The notes: generated by a model not told the origin, from the sequence alone. Shown: positions 9,485-18,323, counted from the first letter of the stretch. The stretch: 64,000 nucleotides of DNA from Ochrobactrum sp. RH2CCR150 (GCA_014138095.1 JACGXE010000002.1:372001-436000), one strand, 5' to 3'. Made by a program: numbers and translations.

Positions 9485-10495
9485 TTAGAACAGGTGTTCC
9501 TTGTAGGAATCCTTGTCGGCGATAACCATGCCATTGCCGATGACGAGGAGGCCTTCGCCTGCACCCTTCTTCACGGAAACCTTGTTGTAGCCTTCAACGC
9601 CGAGGTCGATACCGTCCTTGACTTCCTTCTTTTCCAGAAGAAGCTTGGCAACAGCATTCATCGCCATGCCAGCCTTCTGCGGGTCCCAGAAGCCGATAGC
9701 CGTAATGGCGCCCGATTCCAGAAGATCAGCCGATGGGTTCGGAAGGCCGGTGCCGACGAGGCAGACCTTGCCGCTCAGACCGGCTTCATCGATCGCGCGG
9801 CCAATGCCGAGAACGTCGTTGCCAGCCGAGCTCTGGAAGCCCTTCAGGTCAGGATGCTTGCGCAGAATTTCCTTGGCCTTTTCGTAGGTGCCATTGGCAT
9901 CGTCGAAGGATTCGTTGTTCGGATCGACAAGCTGCATATCCGGATACTGCTTGGCGTTTTCTTCAGCCGAGCCAACCCACTGCATATGCGTACGGCTGCC
10001 GAGCGAGCCGACGAAGGTCGTCCACTTGCCGCTCTTGCCCATGCACTGTGCCAGACGTTCGTTCAGAGCTTTGCCATAGTCGGCATTGTCGAAGGCTTCG
10101 ACGTCGGCCATTGTGTTGATCTGGTTGTCGGCTTCGTGGGTCACGACAACGATGCCGCGTTCGATAGCGCGCTTGAACGTGCCTTCGAGAACGGCCGGAT
10201 CCATCGGAACGACGGCAAGCGCGTTGACGCCCTTTGCGACCAGATCCTGAACGATCTGAAGCTGCTGTGCCGCGTCGGCAGTTGCCGGGCCGCTCTGGGT
10301 TGCGACCACATCCGGGTTGGCCTTTTGATAGGCTTCAACGCCTGTGTTCATGCGGTCGAACCACGGAATACCGCTGATCTTGACGACGGTTGCGATGACC
10401 GGCTTTTCCTGCGCGACCAGCGTGCCTGCGCCGCCTGCAAGTGCAGTGGCAGCAATGAGCGCACCGGTGAGCAGCTTCTTTGTCTTTGCTTTCAT
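9485..10495 (-). CDS. CUT2 sugar ABC transporter substrate-binding protein
   Basis: A 336-residue periplasmic binding protein of the RbsB family (type 1 periplasmic fold). A Sec signal peptide runs over residues 1-28, a basic start (MKAKTKKLLTG) and a hydrophobic core ending at VAQ. The mature part contains VVKISGIPWFDRMNTGVEAY at the first-lobe ligand site, VVPMDPAVLEG, and GNDVLGIGRAIDEAG in the hinge region. It lies between the two parts of the transporter operon. The ligand is probably a sugar or polyol; its identity is not recognisable. The overall arrangement with two permeases resembles Lsr or rhamnose importers. Confidence 0.9.
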   Translation of the reverse strand: MKAKTKKLLTGALIAATALAGGAGTLVAQEKPVIATVVKISGIPWFDRMNTGVEAYQKANPDVVATQSGPATADAAQQLQIVQDLVAKGVNALAVVPMDPAVLEGTFKRAIERGIVVVTHEADNQINTMADVEAFDNADYGKALNERLAQCMGKSGKWTTFVGSLGSRTHMQWVGSAEENAKQYPDMQLVDPNNESFDDANGTYEKAKEILRKHPDLKGFQSSAGNDVLGIGRAIDEAGLSGKVCLVGTGLPNPSADLLESGAITAIGFWDPQKAGMAMNAVAKLLLEKKEVKDGIDLGVEGYNKVSVKKGAGEGLLVIGNGMVIADKDSYKEHLF

Positions 10496-10525
10496 GACTT
10501 CCTCCTCGTTAAGAGTCCCTCAGTA

Positions 10526-11551
10526 TTACGGTTTGGTGCTTGAGGGTTGAGCACCAATTGGTGCCTTGTTGCTATTGCCCAAGGTAAAGAAACTGGCGAC
10601 GTCGTATCGTCCGACAGCGAGGAATGCGAGCAGCAGCAGGCCCCAGGCAAAGTCGCGGACAAAGTTGGACAATCCACCGAAATTCAGCAGGCTCGACATG
10701 AGCTGCAAGGCGATGGCGCTCAGCACCACGCAGATGATGCGACCGTAACCACCTTCAGGCTTCACACCCGCCATAACGACGATGAGAATAGCGACGAGCA
10801 GATAGGAGCTGCCGTAATCATATTTCACGTTGACGTTGCGTGCGGCGATGATGACGCCTGCAATACCTGCCAGAAGGCCGCTCGTTGCATAGGTTGCGAT
10901 CAGAACGCGGGCGCGGGGGAAACCAGCGAAGACAGCTGCCTTCGGATTGGTGCCCATTAGCATCAGCCATGCGCCGAAAGGCGTGAACCGAACCACAGCG
11001 CCGATCAGAAGAGCGACCGCCAGAAAAATCAGGAAACTGATCGGCACAGCGAGGAACATGTCATTGCCGATGCGCGACAGAAGGTCCGGGCTGCCGACCA
11101 TCACGGCGCGCCCTTCCGAAACCACGACAGCAAGACCCATGAAGGCCATCTGCGTGCCGAGCGTACAGAGAATGGGTGTGATGTTGAAACGCGCGATCAG
11201 GATGCCGTTGATAATACCGCCTGCAAGGCCAACGAGCAGCGCCAGCACGATGAATGCTACGCTAAAGGCGAGCGGGTTCACCGAGGCGGATACAAAGGAC
11301 GATGCGATAACCGCCGCAACCACACCTGCCAGATTGGCAAGCGCGATGCCCGACAGATCGATGCCGCCGTTACCGGCGCACATGGCAAGCATCACGCCGA
11401 TGGCGAGAAGGCCGATTTCAGGAATCTGGCCAGCCATCGACTGCAGGTTGAACAGGGAGAGAAAAGACCCGCCGGAGATGTACGCGCCAAGCGCGAGCAA
11501 TCCCACATTAATGACAACAAGCATGGCAAGCGGGTTGCTTGTCCTCTGCAT
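10526..11551 (-). CDS. CUT2 sugar ABC transporter permease (RbsC family), first permease
   Basis: A 341-residue polytopic inner-membrane protein. It shows GGIINGILIARFNITPILCT, the conserved cytoplasmic EAA-like region of RbsC homologues, and an N-terminal segment ending GNGGIDLSGIALANLAG. It is the first gene of the minus-strand operon and starts close to the LacI operator at 11568. It pairs with the permease at 6691. The C-terminus (IGAQPSSTKP) is hydrophilic and extends slightly beyond typical members. Confidence 0.88.
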   Translation of the reverse strand: MQRTSNPLAMLVVINVGLLALGAYISGGSFLSLFNLQSMAGQIPEIGLLAIGVMLAMCAGNGGIDLSGIALANLAGVVAAVIASSFVSASVNPLAFSVAFIVLALLVGLAGGIINGILIARFNITPILCTLGTQMAFMGLAVVVSEGRAVMVGSPDLLSRIGNDMFLAVPISFLIFLAVALLIGAVVRFTPFGAWLMLMGTNPKAAVFAGFPRARVLIATYATSGLLAGIAGVIIAARNVNVKYDYGSSYLLVAILIVVMAGVKPEGGYGRIICVVLSAIALQLMSSLLNFGGLSNFVRDFAWGLLLLAFLAVGRYDVASFFTLGNSNKAPIGAQPSSTKP

Positions 11552-11567
11552 GGTCTCCTCCTACAGC

Positions 11568-11578
11568 GTTTACTAAAC
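11568..11578. promoter_or_regulatory. LacI-type operator, proximal to importer operon
   Basis: GTTTACTAAAC, a perfect 5-bp inverted repeat around a central C, lies 17 nt upstream of the first permease start. The same sequence recurs at 11698-11708, centred 130 bp away, as expected for looping by a tetrameric LacI-family repressor. Confidence 0.7.
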
Positions 11579-11696
11579 AAAAAATTATTTCACTAAACCT
11601 ATTGCCTTGCTAACGGCGATGTCAAGCGGACTGTGCCTAATTTTTGGTTGATTTGCGCAGGTTTTCAGCTTAATCGTTTTAAAAACACGGCAGTTG

Positions 11697-11709
11697 TGTT
11701 TACTAAACA
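11697..11709. promoter_or_regulatory. LacI-type operator, second copy
   Basis: TGTTTACTAAACA (6-bp arms, central C) lies 181 nt upstream of the lacI-type start. It repeats the 11568 site exactly over 11 bases. The two sites frame the likely promoters, so repression and autoregulation by the adjacent regulator are expected. Confidence 0.7.
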
Positions 11710-11889
11710 AATAGTGTTTTATCGCCGTGCTTTCTGAGTGGCGTGATGCAGATTTCCGAATAAGATACGCATTGAAGAGGAATCCAGCCTGTCATTCTGG
11801 CGCTGCCAAAGCGGGCCAGTCGGGCGGGTGAGGCCTGAAGCGGCCAAAAAGGGGAATGACGTGCTGATGACGGCAGCCGTGCGGAGCGT

Positions 11890-12975
11890 ATGAAAAAGAA
11901 GAAATCTTTTACGATCAGGGATATTGCCGAGAATGCGGGTGTTTCTCCGGCCACGGTTTCGCTTGTGCTCAACGGCAAGGGCGAGATTTCCGGCGAAACA
12001 CGCACGCGTGTTCTGGAGGCGGTATCGCGGCTGAACTATGTGCCGCGTGTCGCCAAGACGGGCAATGGTACGACCGGACCGGGTGAAACCATCCGGTTCC
12101 TGAAGATTTCCAAACATGGCGGCACGGTCAATCGCGATCACAGTGTCTTCGTTTCAGACTATATCGACGGCATGTCGTCGGAAGCGTCTCGCCGCAACTA
12201 CACGCTGGAAGTTGCCAGTTTTGAAGGGCAGCCGGTCAGTGCGGTGGCGGAATCGCTTGCAGGCGCGCCGGTTCGGGGCGTTATTGCGCTCGGCACCGAA
12301 TTATCGGCGGTCGATATCCATATGATTCAGGGCATGGGCCTGCCCACTGTCTTCATCGATACGTTCTACGATGTCGTGGAGGCCAACTTTGTGGACATGA
12401 ACAATGAAGACGCTGTCTTCAAGGTCTTGTCGCACTTCAAGCAGTCCGGTTTTTCCCGCATCGGCTTTGTCGCCAGTCCTACCGAGACGATGAACTTCCG
12501 TCTTCGCCGCGAAGCCTATGTAAAGAACATGCAGCGGCTCAACCTCAAGGTTCAGCCTGACGATATCCTGTCGGTCGAATCGACCTATGAAGGTGCGTAT
12601 CGCGATACGCGTGAATTGCTGAAATCCGGGCACAATCTGGCCGAATGCTATTTCTGCACCAATGACATCATTGCCTATGGCTTCATCCGGGCGCTGAAGG
12701 AAAGCGGCGTGCGTATTCCGGAAGATGTTTCGGTGATTGGCTTCGACAATCTGCCGCAAAGCGCCACCATGGAGCCGATGCTGACCACGGTCGACGTCTC
12801 CAAGCGCAAGATCGGTAATGTCGCGGTGTCGATACTGGACGATCTGATCAACGCGGCAGACAAGCAGCCCGCAGTCAAGGTGCTCGTCGGCGCTGACCTT
12901 GTGGTCAGGCAGAGCGATTCCGTTCTGTCATCCCGCAAAAAGAAGCGGCCGCAGCTGGAAGACGCCGGCGAGTAA
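11890..12975 (+). CDS. LacI family transcriptional regulator
   Basis: A 361-residue repressor. The N-terminal LacI helix-turn-helix and hinge helix occupy residues 7-55 (IRDIAENAGVSPATVSLVLN). A periplasmic-binding-protein-like effector domain follows, with FYDVVEANFVDMNNEDA and the C-terminal pattern DVSVIGFDNLPQSATMEP. It starts at ATG 11890, shortly after GGAG, and is divergent from the importer-dhaKL operon, which it very probably controls through the GTTTACTAAAC sites. The inducer is likely the transported sugar or a phosphorylated intermediate. Confidence 0.92.
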   Translation: MKKKKSFTIRDIAENAGVSPATVSLVLNGKGEISGETRTRVLEAVSRLNYVPRVAKTGNGTTGPGETIRFLKISKHGGTVNRDHSVFVSDYIDGMSSEASRRNYTLEVASFEGQPVSAVAESLAGAPVRGVIALGTELSAVDIHMIQGMGLPTVFIDTFYDVVEANFVDMNNEDAVFKVLSHFKQSGFSRIGFVASPTETMNFRLRREAYVKNMQRLNLKVQPDDILSVESTYEGAYRDTRELLKSGHNLAECYFCTNDIIAYGFIRALKESGVRIPEDVSVIGFDNLPQSATMEPMLTTVDVSKRKIGNVAVSILDDLINAADKQPAVKVLVGADLVVRQSDSVLSSRKKKRPQLEDAGE

Positions 12976-12982
12976 CGCCACT

Positions 12983-13085
12983 GGAGCAGTTTCAGTTAAC
13001 GCGGAATCGTGAAGCTGCTTTATCTGTTTATTTTGACGCATTATCCAACACAAAACCGCTGCGCACTTTTGCTGGAAATGCTCTA
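12983..13085. repeat. Palindromic intergenic repeat, copy A
   Basis: It starts with a hairpin (AGCAGTTTCA 12985-12994 pairing with TGAAGCTGCT 13010-13019, one G-U pair), continues through a TATCTGTTTATTTT segment, and ends GCGCACTTTTGCTGGAAATG. The copy at 53742 has the same order, with compensatory changes in the stem. The terminal CTCTA supplies the TAG stop of the convergent GntR gene. It probably acts as a terminator or mRNA 3' end. It resembles the small palindromic repeats of Brucellaceae, but family membership was not checked. Confidence 0.7.
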
Positions 13086-13757
13086 TTCCTGAAGAAGCGT
13101 TGCGATCCGTTGCAGGATCAGTTGGCTGGCATCCATGATGTCCTTCACGAGCGCTGCCTCTGCCGTCTTCCCGTCTCGTGCCTCAATCGCCTTCATCACA
13201 TCGTAGTGGTCTTCGATCATCAGGCGCCCGCCCTGTTCGTAAACGCCCGCGATGAGCGGTCCCATCTGTAGCCAAAGCGTATTCTGTATAGTCGCCAGCG
13301 CCGGCATTTTTGCGATTTCTGCAAATGCGGAATGGAACAGCTGGTTGCATTCCAGCGCGTCCTGCCAGCGCTGTTCTTTCAGCGCGCTTTCATTGTCATT
13401 GATGATGGACCAGAGCCGGGCAATATCTTCCGGTGTCGCTTCAGTTGCGGCGCGGCTGACTGCCAGCCCTTCCAACCGCACGCGAATGTCGCGTATCTCG
13501 CAATAACGTTCCGGCGTCAGGATCGGCACACGCACGTCACGCGGTGTTTTCTGGATGAGCGCATTGTCCTGAATAAGCCGCAGGATAGCATCGCGAACCG
13601 GCGTGACCGATGTTCCGAGCGAAGCCGCCAGTTCTCTAATTGTGAGACGTGTGCCGGGGGCGAATCGGCCGCGCATCAAGGCTTCCGAGAGCTTGCGATA
13701 GACAATGTCACCCAAATTCTCGTGCTCGACCGCCTGAAGTTCAGCAATATCGCGCAT
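13083..13757 (-). CDS. GntR family regulator (FadR/FCD subfamily, CsiR-like role)
   Basis: A 224-residue regulator with a winged helix at the N-terminus (LTIRELAASLGTSVTPVRDA, about residues 38-57) and an all-helical FCD ligand domain. ATG 13757 is preferred to the GTG at 13793 because GGGGAG lies just ahead of it. It is divergent from the aminotransferase. The palindrome TTTGATGCATCAAA lies in the shared promoter region, and an almost identical one precedes lhgO, so it likely controls both units. By analogy with CsiR/GlaR of the csiD-lhgO-gab system it may respond to glutarate or 2-hydroxyglutarate; this is inference. Confidence 0.88.
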   Translation of the reverse strand: MRDIAELQAVEHENLGDIVYRKLSEALMRGRFAPGTRLTIRELAASLGTSVTPVRDAILRLIQDNALIQKTPRDVRVPILTPERYCEIRDIRVRLEGLAVSRAATEATPEDIARLWSIINDNESALKEQRWQDALECNQLFHSAFAEIAKMPALATIQNTLWLQMGPLIAGVYEQGGRLMIEDHYDVMKAIEARDGKTAEAALVKDIMDASQLILQRIATLLQE

Positions 13758-13812
13758 ATGGCCTTTTTCTCCCCGGAAACGGTCCTGGTTCACTTGTCTA
13801 GCACATTTGAAG

Positions 13813-13826
13813 TTTGATGCATCAAA
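13813..13826. promoter_or_regulatory. Predicted GntR operator 1
   Basis: TTTGATGCATCAAA is a perfect 14-bp palindrome, 55 nt upstream of the GntR start and about 155 nt upstream of the aminotransferase. Its core TGATGCATCA recurs at 18103-18112 ahead of the lhgO-gabD operon. Confidence 0.7.
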
Positions 13827-13981
13827 TACGTTGCGCCGGGATTATTTTGTTTATAGCTTCGACATAACGACAGGTGGCTTTCCGCATTTTGGGTTGCTGG
13901 CAGGATAATATTGCCATCAAGGTGCTGTCTAAGATGAGTGACGTGAAAGCTGCTAGGCTCGGTTTTAAAAGGGGAATTCAG

Positions 13982-15355
13982 ATGACCAGACAGCCTAATT
14001 CCGTTGAAGCTCGCGATATCGCCTATCATTTCCATTCCAACACCAATGCGCGCCGTCACGAAGAGATCGGCCCGGTGGTGATCGAAAAGGGTGATGGCAT
14101 CTACGTCGAAGACAATAACGGCAAGCGTTATATCGAGGCGATGGCAGGCCTTTGGAGTGTCGGGGTCGGATTTTCGGAAAAGCGTCTGGCTGATGCAGCG
14201 CATAAGCAGATGCTGAAGCTGCCTTACTCGCACACCTTTACGCATCGTTCGCATCCCCCCGTCATCGAACTGGCCGAAAAGCTGATCAGCATCGCGCCCG
14301 TGCCGATGAGCAAGGTCTATTTCACCAATTCCGGCTCGGAAGCCAACGACACCATCATCAAGATGCTGTGGTTTCGCGCCAATGCCATGGGCCAGCCGCA
14401 GCGTACCAAGATCATCGGCCGCAAGCGCGGATATCATGGCGTGACGATTGCATCGGCAAGCGCTACCGGCCTGCCTGTTAATCACAACTCGTTCAATCTG
14501 CCGCTGCCGGGTTTCCTGCACACGACCTGCCCGCATTATTACCGTGATGCGCAGCCGGGCGAGACGGTCGATGAATTCACCACCCGTCTCGCCAAGGAAC
14601 TGGAAGACATGATCCTCGCGGAGGGACCGGAAACCGTTGCGGCCTTCATCGGCGAGCCGGTGATGGGTGCTGGCGGCGTCGTTGTTCCGCCGGAAGGCTA
14701 TTGGGAAAAGATCCAGGCGGTTCTGCAGAAATACGATATTCTGCTGATCGCTGACGAAGTGATCTGCGGTTTTGGCCGTACCGGCAACATGTTCGGCTCG
14801 CAAACCTTCAATATGAAGCCGGATATCATGACGCTGTCGAAACAGATTTCGTCATCCTATCTGCCGATCTCGGCCTTTATGTTTAACGACCGCGTCTATC
14901 AGCCGGTGGCGGATGAAAGCGCGCGCCTTGGCGTATTCGGTCATGGCTATACGGGTTCGGGCCATCCGGTTGCAGCTGCCGTTGCGGTCGAAAACCTCAA
15001 GATCATTGAAGAGCGCGATCTCGTGACCAATGCGCGCGAAACGGGCGCCTATATGCAAAAACGCCTGCATGAACTGGCCGACCATCCGCTGGTTGGCGAA
15101 GTGCGTGGCGTTGGCCTGATTGCCGCGCTTGAACTGGTCGGCGACAAGGCAACCAAGGCGCCGCATGAGAAAGTCGGCGTGCTTGGCGGTCTTGCCAATG
15201 CGGCGATGTTTGGCAACGGCGTTATCACCCGCAATATGGGCGATGCGATTGCGTTTTGTCCACCGATGATCATCACGCCTGCGCAGGTCGATGATGTCGT
15301 CGCGGCAACCAAGAAGTCGCTGGATGAAGTTGCAGCCTCGATTGGCCGCAGCTGA
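13982..15355 (+). CDS. Class III (omega) aminotransferase
   Basis: A 457-residue PLP enzyme of the omega-amino acid:pyruvate aminotransferase group. Lys287 in TLSKQISSSYLPISAFM is the Schiff-base lysine, Asp258 in LLIADEVICGFGRTG binds the pyridine nitrogen, and NSGSEANDT (116-124) binds the phosphate. The frame is open upstream, but ATG 13982 follows AAAAGGGGAA at proper spacing. Next to a semialdehyde dehydrogenase and L-2-hydroxyglutarate oxidase, it probably deaminates GABA, 5-aminovalerate or a related omega-amino acid (GabT-like role). Close Ochrobactrum enzymes are known as broad omega-transaminases. Confidence 0.88.
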   Translation: MTRQPNSVEARDIAYHFHSNTNARRHEEIGPVVIEKGDGIYVEDNNGKRYIEAMAGLWSVGVGFSEKRLADAAHKQMLKLPYSHTFTHRSHPPVIELAEKLISIAPVPMSKVYFTNSGSEANDTIIKMLWFRANAMGQPQRTKIIGRKRGYHGVTIASASATGLPVNHNSFNLPLPGFLHTTCPHYYRDAQPGETVDEFTTRLAKELEDMILAEGPETVAAFIGEPVMGAGGVVVPPEGYWEKIQAVLQKYDILLIADEVICGFGRTGNMFGSQTFNMKPDIMTLSKQISSSYLPISAFMFNDRVYQPVADESARLGVFGHGYTGSGHPVAAAVAVENLKIIEERDLVTNARETGAYMQKRLHELADHPLVGEVRGVGLIAALELVGDKATKAPHEKVGVLGGLANAAMFGNGVITRNMGDAIAFCPPMIITPAQVDDVVAATKKSLDEVAASIGRS

Positions 15356-15382
15356 TCTGAAAGCTCCTGCGAAGGACAAACT

Positions 15383-15418
15383 AAAACCCGCATCAGCGAT
15401 GATGCGGGTTTTGTTTTT
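15383..15418. terminator. Strong bidirectional terminator
   Basis: A perfect 13-bp stem (AAAACCCGCATCA 15383-15395, TGATGCGGGTTTT 15400-15412) with a GCGA loop, then GTTTTT. It lies between the convergent aminotransferase and gabD genes. The A-rich 5' side also gives a T-run on the minus strand. Confidence 0.92.
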
Positions 15419-15432
15419 GCTGATGGAGAACC

Positions 15433-16881
15433 TCAGGCCGGGTGACGCTCTGTGACGAATTTGGTTGTGAGATAAGGTTCGATGGCTTCGCTGCCGCCTT
15501 CGGAACCGTAACCGCTGTCCTTGACGCCACCAAACGGCACTTCCGGCAGCGCCAGACCAAGGTGATTGATGGTCAGCATGCCAACTTCGACGCGGCGTTC
15601 CAGCTCGGCAATCCGAGCTGCCGATTGCGTGAACGCATAAGAAGCAAGGCCGAACGGCAGGCGATTGGCCTCGTTAAAGGCTTCTTCCGCATCGGAGAAT
15701 GGAATGATCAATGCGACAGGACCAAACGGCTCATCATTCATGATGTTCATATCGCGCGTGATATTCGTCAGAACCGTCGGCTCGTAGAAATTACCGGAAT
15801 TGCCGATGCGCTTTCCACCGGCGGCAACATTGGCGCCCTTATCTCGGGCATCGGCCACAAGAGCTTCGATGGCTTCCACGCGACGCTGCGAAACCAGCGG
15901 CCCCATGGTGCTATCGGATTCGAGACCGGAGCCAACCTTGACGCGCCCGACTTCCTGAAGAAACACGTCGACAAACTGATCGACAGCCTTGTCTTCAATC
16001 AGGAAACGGGTTGGCGAAACGCAGACCTGACCGGCGTTGCGGAATTTCGAGCGCCCCATCGTGGCGGCCGCTGCCGTGATGTCGGCATCGCCAAAGACCA
16101 GAACCGGTGCATGGCCGCCCAGTTCCATCGTAGCGGGCTTCATATGCGCGCCTGCCAACGAGGCAAGGTGCTTGCCGACCGGCACTGAGCCGGTAAACGA
16201 AACTTTGCGGATGGCAGGATGCGCGATCAGATAGCTCGATATGTCGGCAGGAACACCATAGACGAAGTTGACGACGCCTGCCGGAAGACCGGCCTCATGC
16301 AGCACTTCGGCTAGAACAGTGGGCGAGGCGGGGGTGTCTTCCGAAGGCTTGACGACGAGCGAGCAACCAGCGGCAAGTGCTGCACCCAGCTTGCGCGCCG
16401 TCTGCGAAACCGGGAAGTTCCACGGCGTGAAAGCTGCCACCGGACCAATCGGAGTCTTGAGAACTGTCTGGCGCACGAAACGGTCGCGCGCCGGGATGAT
16501 GCGACCGTAAGCGCGTCTGGCTTCCTCAGCAAACCAGTCGAAAATATCTGCCGAGACATTGATCTCTGCGAGCGCTTCGGCGAGCGGCTTGCCCTGTTCG
16601 AGCGTCAGAATACGTGCCGTTGCCTCGGCGCGCTCGCGCAGCAGCGTGGCGGCCTTGCGCAGAATATTCGAGCGTTCGAAGACGCTCATGTCGCGCCAGA
16701 TGTGGAAGCCACGTTCGGCAGCAAGCGCTGCGGCTTCAAGCTGGGCTTTCGAGGCAACGCCAACTGTTCCAATAGTCTCATTATTGACCGGATTGAGCAC
16801 GGCGATGGGCGTGCCGCCTTCGCCTTCAACCCATTTGCCATCGATGAACAGTTTGGTGTCGCGGTAGTGGGGATTGGTCAT
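15433..16881 (-). CDS. gabD: NAD(P)-dependent succinate-/glutarate-semialdehyde dehydrogenase
   Basis: A 482-residue aldehyde dehydrogenase. Asn154 lies in FTPWNFPVS, the general base Glu253 in TMELGGHAP, and the nucleophile Cys287 in RNAGQVCVSPTRF, all in the family's standard order. Length and sequence fit the GabD family. It lies 7 nt downstream of lhgO and is co-transcribed with it. It would oxidise the semialdehyde made by the aminotransferase (succinate semialdehyde from GABA, or glutarate semialdehyde from 5-aminovalerate). A 2-ketoglutarate semialdehyde substrate is an alternative. Confidence 0.88.
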   Translation of the reverse strand: MTNPHYRDTKLFIDGKWVEGEGGTPIAVLNPVNNETIGTVGVASKAQLEAAALAAERGFHIWRDMSVFERSNILRKAATLLRERAEATARILTLEQGKPLAEALAEINVSADIFDWFAEEARRAYGRIIPARDRFVRQTVLKTPIGPVAAFTPWNFPVSQTARKLGAALAAGCSLVVKPSEDTPASPTVLAEVLHEAGLPAGVVNFVYGVPADISSYLIAHPAIRKVSFTGSVPVGKHLASLAGAHMKPATMELGGHAPVLVFGDADITAAAATMGRSKFRNAGQVCVSPTRFLIEDKAVDQFVDVFLQEVGRVKVGSGLESDSTMGPLVSQRRVEAIEALVADARDKGANVAAGGKRIGNSGNFYEPTVLTNITRDMNIMNDEPFGPVALIIPFSDAEEAFNEANRLPFGLASYAFTQSAARIAELERRVEVGMLTINHLGLALPEVPFGGVKDSGYGSEGGSEAIEPYLTTKFVTERHPA

Positions 16882-16888
16882 GATTTAC

Positions 16889-18079
16889 TCAATTGTCTGT
16901 TTGCAAGCGTTGAAAGATCAGATTTCCGATAGGTATGGCCGAGGTGGCTGCGGGGGACGGCGCATTGCACACATGCAGCACACGTTTGGTCTGGTGGAAC
17001 TTGAAATCATGAATAAGTTTGCCATCGCGTGAAACAGCCTGTGCCCTTATTCCGGCCCGGTAAGGCCGAAGGTCGCTCTCCTGCAGGGAAGGACAATATT
17101 TCCGGCACTTTTCCAGATAGCTCTTCTTGAACAGACTATCCTTCATTTCTTCGAAGCCCGACGAAAGATGGGCGGTAATCACTTTCCAGAAGCCCGGAAA
17201 GGCCGCATAGGTCGCCATATCGCGTAAATTGGCCGAGAATTTCGGATAACCCTCGCGTGACAGGCCCAGAACGGCGTTAGGACCGACGGTCAGACTGCCA
17301 TCAATCATCGGTGTCAGATGAATGCCGAGAAAGGGCATTGAAGGGTCCGGCACCGGATAGATCATGCGTTCGACAAGTTTGTTCAGTTCGGGCCGCAAAG
17401 CATAATATTCACCGCGAAACGGCACTATTTGGAAGTCCACATCGACACCGGAGCGCCGGGCAAGACGGTCAGCCTGCAAGCCAGCGCAGGCGATGACCTG
17501 CCTGCTTTCCCAGACTTTGCCGCCCGCATGGACCCGCACACTGTCACTGTGTTCTTCAATGCGGTCGACGCTGACATTGAACTCGATATCGCCACCAGCA
17601 ACGCGAATGAGATCGGCCATGGCGCGACAGACCGCACGATAATCGACAATACCGCTCTGCTCGACCAGCAAAGCGGCAAGTCCGGTCACGGCGGGTTCGA
17701 AATCGTGCAATTCGCCGCCACTGAGACGGCGGCAGGTGATGCCGTTCGCGGCTGCATTGGTTTCAAGCGCAGAGAGGCGCTGCACTTCGACATCGTTTGT
17801 CGCCACGACAAGCTTGCCGGGAACGCGATAGGCAATGTTGTTCTCGTCGCAGAACTGCTTTGTCATGCGCTCGCCAGCGCGGCAAAGCTCTGCCTTGAAG
17901 CTGCCGGGCTGGTAATAGATGCCAGCATGAATCACGCCGCTATTATGGCCGGTCTGATGCATCGCAACGGCTTTTTCCTTCTCCAGCACCAGAATACGGG
18001 CTGAAGGCTTCTGCCGGACAATGGTGAGGGCCGTGGCAAGGCCGACAATGCCGCCGCCAACCAGACAATAATCATACAT
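16889..18079 (-). CDS. lhgO: L-2-hydroxyglutarate oxidase
   Basis: A 396-residue FAD-dependent oxidase of the DAO family. The N-terminal dinucleotide-binding motif GGGIVGLATAL (residues 8-18) is followed by HQTGHNSGVIHAGIYY, the signature of LhgO/L2HGDH enzymes. The C-terminal block RPYRAGIRAQAVSRDG and NAPSPAATSAIPIGN also matches LhgO. It oxidises L-2-hydroxyglutarate to 2-oxoglutarate and passes electrons to the membrane quinone pool. It is first in the lhgO-gabD operon, under the palindrome at 18101. The CsiD hydroxylase that makes L-2-hydroxyglutarate from glutarate in E. coli is not in this window. Confidence 0.9.
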   Translation of the reverse strand: MYDYCLVGGGIVGLATALTIVRQKPSARILVLEKEKAVAMHQTGHNSGVIHAGIYYQPGSFKAELCRAGERMTKQFCDENNIAYRVPGKLVVATNDVEVQRLSALETNAAANGITCRRLSGGELHDFEPAVTGLAALLVEQSGIVDYRAVCRAMADLIRVAGGDIEFNVSVDRIEEHSDSVRVHAGGKVWESRQVIACAGLQADRLARRSGVDVDFQIVPFRGEYYALRPELNKLVERMIYPVPDPSMPFLGIHLTPMIDGSLTVGPNAVLGLSREGYPKFSANLRDMATYAAFPGFWKVITAHLSSGFEEMKDSLFKKSYLEKCRKYCPSLQESDLRPYRAGIRAQAVSRDGKLIHDFKFHQTKRVLHVCNAPSPAATSAIPIGNLIFQRLQTDN

Positions 18080-18100
18080 GATGACGCCCGATATTTGCTG

Positions 18101-18114
18101 TATGATGCATCATA
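18101..18114. promoter_or_regulatory. Predicted GntR operator 2
   Basis: TATGATGCATCATA is a perfect 14-bp palindrome 21 nt upstream of the lhgO start. It shares the 10-bp core TGATGCATCA with the site at 13813, placing lhgO-gabD in the same predicted regulon. Confidence 0.7.
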
Positions 18115-18323
18115 ATTACCTCCCATAAAGTGGCCCACACGTCAACCGCAATGTAACTGCTGTTGCGCAGACGAATAGCCCTTAGTGGAAGAAAAACATT
18201 ACGGAATTGGTGGAGGAAGGCGGTTCGCAAATACAGCTAAAGGACGCCTGTCAAAAGGCGTTTTGCGCGTCTGGCTAAGGATAATGCCGCATGGCAAGGC
18301 AGACTAATACTGACTGGTAGACA
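18115..18323. other. Non-coding stretch upstream of lhgO
   Basis: No gene is seen between the lhgO operator and the terminator of the next operon. A small stem (CGCCT 18245-18249, AGGCG 18256-18260) followed by TTTT could be a weak plus-strand terminator. Confidence 0.4.

Larger units (their letters stand above)
11552..11889. other. Divergent control region between importer operon and lacI-type gene
   Basis: This 338-nt non-coding stretch separates the minus-strand importer operon from the plus-strand regulator. It is AT-rich around 11570-11710 and carries two copies of GTTTACTAAAC plus an imperfect half-site (CACTAAACC, 11591-11599). No credible gene is seen. Confidence 0.7.
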
